Positions 55,801-64,000 of a DNA stretch of 64,000 nucleotides are shown here, in pieces (the stretch's first letter is position 1; each line of letters starts with the position of its first letter). The notes under the pieces were generated by a model. It was given only the letters and a program-made list of their open reading frames with translations, was not told the DNA's origin and made no database searches. The position numbers and the translations under genes are program-made. Source of the stretch: Gigaspora margarita (lineage: Eukaryota; Glomeromycota; Glomeromycetes; Diversisporales; Gigasporaceae); assembly GCA_009809945.1 (NCBI GenBank), contig WTPW01000975.1, positions 153,402 through 217,401 of the forward strand, written 5' to 3'.

Positions 55801-57325
55801 GGAATCTGGGTTGTCTGGAGAACAATCACCAGCAACAAGAGAATACAGCTTACGAATCATGAAACTTTTTTAAGCGCGTAAAATATAAATAAATATAAAT
55901 AAATATAAATGCCAATTAAAAAATTTAAGCCAAATTCCCATTATACCAATGAATACATTTAAATGCATTACCTACATCAAAAGATTGAATTTATCTTGAT
56001 TATGCTTAAGATGAACTAATATTACTTTTTTTAATATATGTTCACCAGCTTGTTTATGAGAATATGATGGCGAAATAGAAAAGATGATGCGAAATTTTTC
56101 ACCCAAAAAACTAATACATTGTTCTTTGGATTGAATGGCAAATGATTTAAACTCTTGAAGCATAAGTTCCACACGATCTGTCAAAAATGTATTAGAAAAT
56201 TCTCCTTGAACCAGTTGCTCAAAAATTCCTTTATCATTGATTTCAATCAAAGCCTAAAAAGGGATATCATTATTAATAATATTCGGTTTAAATTTAAATA
56301 TCTACATTTTTAATAATCATGGTCTACCTTCATAATTAATATTACTGGGATCATGTATTCTTGCTTTTTCCATGAAAACCTAAGCATACAATTACCGTTT
56401 TTTAAATAATGTATAATGTTCGTCATAGTCGTCTGATCTTGTCTAGCGCAACGAATAGATACACCATATTCAGTATATGACGCGCCACGACTTGATAATG
56501 ACGGTCTGATAATAGCCATGACATAATTCCTTCGTTGTACCAACAATAAACGAATGATCTTCTCAATCCCATTAATTATGAAATAACCACCCATTTCTTC
56601 AGATTCCTCGTGATGCTCGATCAATTGTTTTGGAAAAAGGTTTTGTAAATTACAACGATTGGACTAAATAAAATTATTTAATGGGTAAGTAATTATTTAT
56701 TCTATCGTTTAATGAATATCTATATGTTTTTATGTTACCTTAACCATGATAGGAGCCATTCCTACATATTTAGTCTCAAAGTTTGTATTACCATCATTTA
56801 TTTTCCAACACAGTTTAATATTCATTTTTCCAGCATATGTAGTGAATCTTTCACGACACTAAAAAATTTTATATATTTTATTAAATATAATAAAATAGGG
56901 AAGATAAAAAAATTTACATCGTACTGTACCTCAGCAGGATAGATTTTCCTCATTGTTGTCGCTCGAACATGTTCAGATAAAAATGGTTTAGAAATTAAAA
57001 CCTCTTCTATCCATACTTGATAAACAACGAGAACATTATTAAAGCTTGAAATAATATATAAAAAAAAGAATTAAATAGTAAAAGTACCTTTTAATTTGTT
57101 CCCCAGTGTGGGACTGTTATAAGGAACCTTAATGTCGAATACTTCAACCGGGTCAATATCGATAATCGCATAATTAAGTATTCCTTTTGTGGGTGGCTCT
57201 ATTAAGCTATTAAATGAATCTATATGTGGTTTAACAAGCTTTTGTAGTTCCGGTATCCCAAATTTTTTGCTGCTTGGATTTAGAAATAACTTTTCTCGTT
57301 CACACGTATTAAAAGTCGATGGCAT
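52823..57325 (-). CDS. RPA2: RNA polymerase I second-largest subunit (RPA135/RPA2), 14 exons, complete
   Basis: It forms, with the largest subunit, the catalytic core of the polymerase that transcribes rRNA in the nucleolus. Exons: 57325-57088, 57015-56930, 56858-56739, 56663-56328, 56253-55976, 55864-55662, 55582-55470, 55380-55245, 55158-54884, 54812-54663, 54580-54428, 54343-54166, 54098-53146, 53050-52823. All introns are 67-111 nt, GT-AG, and the phases join to 1,148 codons, near the family's usual length. Motifs: VKPHIDSFN at the start (Pol I type), [20 protein letters not shown] (about 170), [34 protein letters not shown] (about 756), [11 protein letters not shown] (889) and [19 protein letters not shown]. 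The C-terminal zinc site is C1077, C1080, C1108, C1111. The Pol I assignment rests on the N terminus and EYGV(S)IRCAR.QDQT region; Pol II or III are less likely. Confidence 0.93.
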
Positions 57326-59183
57326 GTTTGTTCATCTATCGAGATAATTTTTCAAAAATTTTTATATCGATCGATTGCAGATTTTCCTAATCCAGTAATC
57401 AAATAAAGATTAGCTAATCGACGTTTGTATAATACTGTAATAGGTATACAGTATTTTTTTTACGCTTATTCGTATAATAAATTGGTTATAAAAATCCAGA
57501 GCCTTTTTTATAAGGTTGATTGGCAGACTTTTCCAAAAATTTTCGTGCAAATTAAACATACCAAATATGTAAGAAAGCATTTGAACGAAAATTTAAAAAG
57601 TTGTCATAATAATTGTTATGACACAAAAATCAATAGTTTAACTGGATCGGCTGAAAAATCATTCGGAAAATTTTTATAGGTTGTCCCAGGAATTGTGATA
57701 ATGGCTGTAAATTATGCACACTTATTGGTTGAAGTTGGTCCGGTCCGGGTCTAGTCCCGAACCGAACGGCTGGTTTATTGAACCAGTTCATGAACCTTGG
57801 TTTCTGCCGCCAGTCTTTTGAACCAAGATCGAACCAGGACAGACCGTAACATCTCTAACTCGTTATATTATACGTGTCTATAATTCATTATTACACATGA
57901 TAGTAAAAATTTTATTAGCTGTTAGTAATTTGTTGGCTCACTTGGGTACGTTATAATATTGAACATTTGGACATTTTGGACATTTGAACATTTGGACAAT
58001 GTCTAATTTACCCAAATAGTTTAATTTGACATTATGATTTATTGGGCACAAAAAATATACAGTATATACCTACAATACTGGCAAATGAATAAATATTGCG
58101 CGAAGCAGTACAAAAAAAAACATTATTGCCTTATGATTTTAATGCCACAATTTTAGAATTAACTACGTAAAAAGTGATAGAAATCATGATCAGAGTCGTG
58201 ATCCATTAGAAAAAACAAAATTTAGAGCATGCAAAATACCATATTTGCTTGACAATATATAAATATAGCTTAAAATTTATTAGCCTTTATTATACTTTAT
58301 TATCCTGACTTTTAAATAGTTAGAATTTACAATCACCTTTTATATTACTAAATTTTATCCAATAAAATCATTGGACAATTGAACATATCTGATATGTTTA
58401 ATTAATTTATATAATTAAAAAAACACACTTATATGTACTATATTATATAGCATCAAATTAGTTTGCAGGGATATGATTTGGTTGTTTGATTAGATTTGTC
58501 TGGCGGACAAATTTAGTTGTCCGAGTCCGGTCCGATTCTAAGATGTATTGTACATAATATTTATTATTAATTTATTGTACATAATATTTATTATTAATTT
58601 ATTGTACATAATATTTATTATTAATTTATTGTACATAATATTTACTTTTTGAGGTCGACATAAGGATGGAAAAAGTTAATGGAAAAAACGAAATAGTTTT
58701 GAAGTTAATATTACATAATTAATTTTCTAATCATTTTTCTTCTATTATTGTTTATACAGTACAAATACCAAACTTCATCAAATACACATGTAAGAGAGGA
58801 AAAGGAGGTAAAAAAAAACAACAAAAATATGATATGGAACTTATTCCACTATCATTCCTGTCACTTAACCATAATGAACTATGGCTTATACTCACAATCA
58901 GGAAATGTTTGTTATCTTGTGATAGTGGTTGGCCAATAAAATTAATGTATTTGATATACTGCGTCAAAATACAGAAAACGCTAAAACTTTTTTACAGACA
59001 AGTTTTTTTAAAAAATATAGAAAGTAGGTCTCACCTTTAATATTTAAAAAAAATATATATATATATAGAAAGTTATAACGATTCGAAACATAACCAAATT
59101 TCAAACCTGCATAACTCTTTACAGGAAATTTTTTTAAAAAAACTGACCGTTAACTTTGTAGAGCTCAGTCTTTGTGTATAAAG
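57326..59183. other. Intergenic region upstream of the polymerase gene
   Basis: No gene is recognised. At 57,725-57,860 a GC-richer imperfect inverted repeat pairs GGTCCGGTCCGGGTCTAGTC with a stretch reading (complemented) GGTCTGTCCTGGTTCGATC; it may be a decayed hAT-type element. At 58,548-58,643 a 27-bp unit (ATTGTACATAATATTTATTA + TTAATTT) is repeated 3.7 times. Words GAACATTTGGACATTTTGGA at 57,960-58,010 form a small array. Short frames at 58,748-59,040 on both strands have no motif. Confidence 0.5.
58548..58643. repeat. 27-bp tandem repeat, 3.7 units
   Basis: The unit is ATTGTACATAATATTTATTA plus TTAATTT, with no differences between units by eye until the last partial one, so the expansion is recent. 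It could vary in length between isolates. Confidence 0.85.
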
Positions 59184-59406
59184 TAGAGATGGGCAAGATA
59201 AAATGTAAGTAATAATTACTTATTTTTATCACAATATTTATACATACATAATTATTCTCACTTATCATGTTTTACAAATGTGATCTGGAAGGCAAGTTTT
59301 TGCTTGTATCATAATTCTTTACTTATTATTACTTATTACGTAAAAAATGATAAGAAATAATCGGAAATAATAAGTAATAATACTTTACTAAACTTGCCCA
59401 TCTTTA
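59184..59406. mobile_element. hAT-type MITE, 223 bp
   Basis: The ends TAGAGATGGGCAAG and (complemented) TAAAGATGGGCAAG are of a type widespread in fungal and animal hAT elements. Flanks are GTATAAAG and GTATAAAT (59,176-59,183; 59,407-59,414), seven of eight bases equal. The interior has inverted AAGTAATAATTACTTATTTT and TTACTTATTATTACTTATTA blocks. Confidence 0.8.
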
Positions 59407-59414
59407 GTATAAAT

Positions 59415-60160
59415 CTTTCAATGTTCCCTCAATTTGCTCTTTCGATTCGGAATATTTCGGAACTGTTATCTTATGCGTTCATTTGGACTAAGTGCATAAA
59501 AAAATATGGACATATGAGTCCATATTGTCCATGTCCATATTTTGCCAACACTGGTGCGGTGATGTAACATGCGGAAAATATTTTTTAATCGAAGGTTAAA
59601 TATAACAGTTAAAGAAATCAATAAACTTGATGTTCTGATTTCAAGAAAAAATAATAGAATTTGCAGCAACACTAATTTCATCACGTTTGCCAATACGATA
59701 AAACTACATAGTACTAGTACAAATTAATTAATTTAATTTTGTTTCATAACCCCGGCTAGGTCAACATTTTAAAATATTTTAGAAAAAAAAGACAAATCCC
59801 GTCAACCGGGTTGTCTTAAAATTCAAGAAATTTAACTTTATATGGTCTAATGCAAATTCGTTCATTTATTGTTTACGGCTAACGCTGGAATAATAACCCG
59901 ACTAAAACTAATTGTATTTTTATTATCAAATCTAAATCTTAAACCTAACGTAAAAAAAAAAAATTAATTTTTAGAATGAATAGATATAACATACTGTTAA
60001 TGAATGAACATTGGAGCCACCGGTTTGAGCATTCAATACTTTCACAAAGTTCATTAAATTGTCTTTTTTAATTCTCAAAATTTATTTATAAAAAAATTCA
60101 AGATAAATACAATAACGAAAATATATTACATTTTAACAAGTGTACATGATAATTGATAGG
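59415..60160. other. Intergenic, no gene recognised
   Basis: A 75-codon minus-strand frame at 59,466-59,693 has a hydrophobic start but no motif or splice context. The rest is AT-rich. CTGGTTCAT/ATGAACATTGG words do not form a clear repeat. Confidence 0.4.
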
Positions 60161-60165
60161 TATTT

Positions 60166-60732
60166 TTAATACTCTGATGGTACGACCAACAATAGTTCCT
60201 TTATTTTTTTTAGGTCGTTAAATTAGTAAATAAAAAAAAATCTAAAGATAAACCGACAAAATGATAATGACTTACATGTTCTGTTTCTGTAAGGTTCGTT
60301 GGGGAACTGGATTGATGAGAATCTCCGTTCCGCGTTGGGGAACTGGATTGATGCGAATCTCCGTTCTGCGTTGGGGAACTGGATTGACCGTTCTGCGAAT
60401 TTCTATTCTGCGTTGAAGATCCTTGATCGTCATTAGCATTAGTGATTGTGGAACTAAGAGTGTCTAATCCATGCTGTATAATAAAAAAAAAAAAAGATTA
60501 AATTTTCGAAATGAAATATAAATGTCAAACAATTTTTAAAAAATCATACCTTAACAGTTTTGATAATATTTTCACCGATTTCACTTAAACGAGAATGTGC
60601 CTCGTCAGTGTGATTCTCCTCCTTTTCATTTTTTGCTTCATCAGAAATCTTAACATTTTCATTCCTATCAATCATTTTCTCACTCTCTCCACTGTTGTTT
60701 ATTATTTCTTTTCTTTCCGAGTTTGCAGACAT
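60166..60732 (-). CDS. Small Ser/Asn-rich acidic protein, hypothetical, 3 exons predicted
   Basis: I do not recognise a family. The start MSANSERKEIINNSGESEKM (60,732) is preferred over an in-frame ATG at 60,804, whose extra residues (MSHLNFFYKYHSNFSTFYNK) read like leader UTR. Exon 1 ends at ACTGTTAAG|GTATGA (about 60,550). Exon 2 (60,473-60,276) follows ATACAG and encodes HGLDTLSSTITNANDDQGSS then three SSSPT repeats with spacer NGDSHQ (36-bp DNA repeat). It ends at GAACAT|GTAAGT. Exon 3 (about 60,197-60,166) gives only ELLLVVPSEY and is uncertain. Highly charged, disordered sequence (KISDEAKNEKEENHTDEAHS) suggests a regulatory or structural role, not an enzyme. Confidence 0.5.
60276..60420. 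repeat. 36-bp in-frame tandem repeat within the Ser-rich gene
   Basis: The plus strand shows GTTGGGGAACTGGATTGATG and then CGAATCTCCGTTCTGC repeated two to three times with few changes. On the minus strand each unit encodes 12 residues (NGDSHQSSSPTR). The length is a multiple of three, so copy number change keeps the frame. Confidence 0.8.
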
Positions 60733-60809
60733 TTTGTATTTTTTTTTGTTATAAAAAGTTGAAAAGTTTGAATGATATTTATAAAAAAAATTTAAATGAC
60801 TCATGATCT

Positions 60810-61837
60810 AAATTACGTTTATACCTGATCATGCGCCATTATGACGACACATAAATAATGCGTTATTCGCCATTACTAATTGCTTTATGGAATTGTCATG
60901 TGAACTACAATTTGTTTTTCTATTAATTCTATTCTCTTTGGGATAAATAACAACAAATTACCCTAACTAGTTTGGGACTATCACATTATTGCATTATAGT
61001 CATATCCGAAACCGGAATTCCAATAATACAAATTTGATAAGTATATTATATTAATTCACATAAATTATATTTTACAAAACGAGATCATGTATATTACATA
61101 TAATATATATACAGTATATGAAAAGAAATTTTACAGGAAACTATTCTAAACCATATAAATTTTGTAAATAATAAAAAAGAGGTTAATGCTTATTCTTAAA
61201 CCACCCGCAGACTATATTGAACTGTAGCTTATATTTTAGCTTATTTAAAGCTTCATAATGATAGCGTGATGGCTTAAAGAATAAACAGATAAATAATTGC
61301 TTAAAATATCAAATTAATTTTATAACTAAAATAAATTGTTATATCAGAAGGCTTCATATAAAATAAAATTACTTTATAATTTTGTCAGAAAACTTTTTGG
61401 CCTTATAAAGGTCTGATTAAAAAGTTCGATGCCTTATTAGATAACGGTAATAATTCTTTCATTTACGGCATTGTTTATATTTATGGACTATCACATTTTG
61501 GCCTTACCTTTTAAATTTAAAGGCGGGAAAATCAATCTATTGATCGATAAAATCGACTTAGTTGACTCAGTCAATTTATTCAGTCGATTCTTGGCTATGT
61601 ATATGGGGAATAGTCAGAAATTAGGATGGTGGGAACATTTTTCGTATTTCTGGTTAAATTATTTTTAAATTTCAGCAAGCACTACAATAACGATAATAAA
61701 AAAGACAAATTTATATGTAATTTTGTATGCTTGGTAATGGTAATAATGAAAAAAATTGAAAATTTGAGAAATGTGATGATGAATTAAAAAATGCGGAATT
61801 TAGCTGATGATTCGGGCCTGTTGGAAGGTAGTAGCTA
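60810..61837. other. Intergenic, no gene recognised
   Basis: The 65-codon frame 61,471-61,668 (MFIFMDYHILALPFKFKGGK) lacks a motif. It is somewhat less AT-rich and could be a decayed exon, but I see no splice context. The rest is featureless. Confidence 0.4.
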
Positions 61838-62198
61838 TCCCACAAAAAATTTTCCGGTCATGTGATTTTTTGTGGCTCAAACCAATCAAATTTTGAGATC
61901 AGGTGTAACGTTAAAATCAAAACAATCAAAACAATTGAATAAAGCGAATGAATTAAAGTAATAAATCGAGTGGTTAGGGTTTTGGTTATATGCTGGTTAG
62001 AGTGCTACTAGTACCAAAATTATGCAAGGAATTTTTTTTGTTAATGCGCAGTAGACGATTTCATAGACTAACTTTAGAGTTATTAGCGATTTTTTATGAA
62101 AAATCATAAAAAGTGTGATTTTTACGTTACACCTGATCCTAAAATTCAATTGGTTTGCGCTACGACAAAGTCACGTGACTGGAAAATTTTTTGTGGGT
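61838..62198. mobile_element. TA-flanked MITE with CCCACAAAAAATTTTCC ends, 361 bp
   Basis: TCCCACAAAAAATTTTCCGG pairs with CTGGAAAATTTTTTGTGGGT and TA is outside both ends. The arms include ACCAATCAAATTTTGAGATC / GATCCTAAAATTCAATTGGT and AGGTGTAACGT. The interior has TTAGGGTTTTGGTTATATGC then AAGGAATTTTTTTTGTTAAT. Related remnant at 27,163-27,455. Confidence 0.75.
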
Positions 62199-62264
62199 TA
62201 ACTACATAGGTTGGCCAGTTGATCAAGTGTTGCAATTCTTGTTTCATCGATACTAAGATAATCT

Positions 62265-63079
62265 TTAATTGTTCGGATTTTCATGCGCGTGTGATAGTCT
62301 TTTTATCATATGTTTCTTGTGCTTCATATTGATATGAGTTTTCCCATATCTTACTATATTCGGTTGGTATATTTTCTTGGATTTTTTAAGTGTCAGGTTG
62401 CAGTCTAATTTTTCTGATACTTTAAATCTATCTTGGTAATCGAATATTTGTAAGTATTTCTTACCGTAGTAATTATTAAGATACTTATTCATCTTAGTAA
62501 TTCTTGAACGCAGTTTATTTATTTCTACAGTCATGGTTTTCTTGTATTATTCCATTGCTATCATTTCTTTGGTAGTTACTTGTTTATGTCGCTTTCGAAA
62601 ATTATTAAATTCTTTTATTTCTTTTTCTTCAAGGGATTCGATTTTGCAATAATTAAAATATTTTTCTATTTTGTGAAATATGAATCTTTGGTTTTTCTGT
62701 AACATTGGTATTAGGTTCATAAAAATTATTTCTTGATACGTATGTCATGTCCAATCGGTGGCATTACATGGTTCTGTTCTCATAGGTTTTTGAATTCCAT
62801 CCCATGGACATATAAATATTGATAAGGTAACATTATATATTGCTTCGTGGACTTCACATCTGCAGGTGGTTTATTCTAATTGTAAGGGTACAGTTTCGGT
62901 CCATATTTTCTGTGATAGGGTTGAATCAAGATATATTCCTGATTCTTCTCTAGTTTCTTGTATAGTTGTGTCTTCTTCTGATTCTAAAACTTTATTTTCA
63001 AAGCAATTAGAGTATACTTCTACTTTTTCTTCAGTTCCTTGGTGCATTCCTAGGTAGCATGGCAGACATTTGTTTTAAT
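62265..63079 (-). pseudogene. Unidentified transposon-like reading frame with three stops
   Basis: One minus-strand frame stays open from 63,079 to 62,265 except for stops near 62,864, 62,752 and 62,547, which is far longer than chance in this AT-rich DNA. It reads MHQGTEEKVEVYSNCFENKV, CRCEVHEAIYNVTLSIFICP, MRTEPCNATDWT, then Lys-rich helical sequence (KIESLEEKEIKEFNNFRKRH, VEINKLRSRITKMNKYLNNY). The composition resembles the LINE 5' region at 33.7-34.3 kb, and the plus-strand T-rich bias is the same. A LINE ORF fragment is my best guess; no endonuclease motif is certain. Confidence 0.45.
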
Positions 63080-63089
63080 TGGTCAAAAA

Positions 63090-63430
63090 ATGTAAACAAA
63101 TAAACAATATGCATAATATAGATCATTATATAAATTTAGAGGTCGTCTAAAGCAAAGCAGAATTACGAGATATCTGATCAATCAAATTGTAAAAATTTAA
63201 TGATCTTTGGTGAAGCAAAATAAGAAAGAAAGCAAAAATCTTGAAAAATTCAAAAACAGCAATCTAAACTAGTATTCTGGCCCATCATAAAAATTCCAAC
63301 TCAGGTTACCCGTAAACACTAAATAATAGAAAAATTCTGCTACAGGTCACCTGTAGATGGGTTACCTAGGTAACCCAAATGAACACTAGGTAATAAATAA
63401 TTTTTGCTATGGGCACCTGTAGATAGGCAG
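63090..63430. other. No gene; short direct repeat
   Basis: The word CTACAGGTCACCTGTAGATG and a variant TATGGGCACCTGTAGATAGG recur (63,340-63,425), each beside AACACTA..TAATAGAAAAATT-like DNA. The unit is about 70 bases, two copies. Confidence 0.45.
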
Positions 63431-63432
63431 TC

Positions 63433-63436
<4 letters not shown>

Positions 63437-63468
<32 letters not shown>

Positions 63469-63715
63469 AAAAAAAAAGTAGATTAAAAAAAAAGAAAAAC
63501 AAATAAAAAAAAATTGGTTTAGAAAAAAAAAAAAAGCCATTTTACACTATTTTTACTCCTCTCTTACTTTCTTTCTCTTTTCTTTTCTTTCTTTCTCTCT
63601 TTTTTTTTTTCTCTCTCTTTTTCTTTTCCTCCCTTTCTCTCTCTTTCACTATTTTTCTCTTTTTCTCTTTCTCTTTCTCTTTCTCTCTTTTTCTCTCTCT
63701 CTCTTTCTTCAATTT
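63437..63715. repeat. Poly-A and CTTT/CTCT microsatellite tract
   Basis: An A-rich stretch (63,437-63,536) is followed by about 170 bases of almost pure pyrimidine on the plus strand (TTTCTTTCTCTTTTCTTTTC and similar). A frame on the minus strand here is a slippage artefact. Confidence 0.9.
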
Positions 63716-63840
63716 GTTTGATTGGCTTATATTAATTTATAGATTATTACAGGTTAGTGAAACTAGAAACAATGAATACACAGCTAAAATAAGTAATATG
63801 AAAAAATATTACCTATTATAACCAACCCATACAGGTCACC

Positions 63841-64000
63841 AGGATTCTGAAATATACGTAGATAGGTCAGGTTAATTATAAAATTACTAAAAATAGAAAG
63901 ATTTGCAAAAACTCAAAAATAAGCAAAAATTACTAAAAATAGAAAAAATCTGCATGAAAACCCAAAAAAATAAGCAAAATAATACTTGATCTATCTATAT
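63841..64000. mobile_element. 180-bp MITE family, copy 4, running off the window
   Basis: AGGATTCTGAAATATACGTA and GATAGGTCAGGTTAATTATA match the left end of copies 2 and 3. The last bases CTTGATCTATCTATAT approach the expected right terminus, so 15-20 bases are missing. The flank before it is CAGGTCACC; the matching right flank lies outside. Confidence 0.8.

Noticed and set aside
63340..63540. Phe-rich minus-strand frame
   Set aside because: It is a translated homopolymer tract.

Overview
The window is a very AT-rich, intron-bearing eukaryotic sequence with two assembly gaps (N runs at 37,021-37,925 and 50,027-50,600). The intron style (67-111 nt, GT-AG), the degraded TKL-type kinase, the DIRS-like and LINE retrotransposons and the dense MITE load look like an arbuscular mycorrhizal fungus (Glomeromycotina, Rhizophagus-like). 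That assignment is inference from protein and repeat style; no database was searched.

Layout. 1-21.6 kb is a gene-free repeat sea of palindromic (snap-back) elements, MITEs, a tRNA-derived SINE and tandem repeats, many nested. 21.7-22.5 kb is a long-TIR element with a second palindrome inside. 23.1-25.0 kb (minus) is a multi-exon gene of a family I recognise but cannot name, killed by frameshifts, a lost splice acceptor and a stop. 25.5-39.6 kb is a DIRS/Ngaro-type tyrosine-recombinase retrotransposon on the minus strand (gag-like zinc-knuckle ORF, RT, RNase H, recombinase). It has been opened by a 5.4-kb LINE, a 647-bp palindromic element and a third palindrome at the gap. The LINE is itself split by a 785-bp TA-flanked element whose removal restores the LINE reading frame. 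Two hAT-type MITEs with perfect 8-bp target duplications sit between two copies of the retrotransposon's end repeat. 40.7-42.1 kb holds a dead protein kinase, broken by a small TA-flanked element that carries a second kinase tail fragment. 42.3-43.4 kb is a minisatellite. 45.1-46.5 kb is a dead Tc1/mariner-type transposase. 46.6-52.5 kb is again repeats.

The clear gene island is at the right: 52.8-57.3 kb (minus) is an intact 14-exon gene for the second-largest subunit of RNA polymerase I (1,148 codons, all splice phases consistent). A short Ser/Asn-rich gene lies at 60.2-60.7 kb. From 61.8 kb the repeats resume, with a decayed transposon-like reading frame at 62.3-63.1 kb.

No metabolic pathway or defence system is visible. 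The informative biology is the transposon stratigraphy: target duplications, restored frames and inverted arms allow an order of insertion to be read directly. Both reverse transcriptases have catalytic Asp codons changed to Asn, and several stops look like C-to-T changes.
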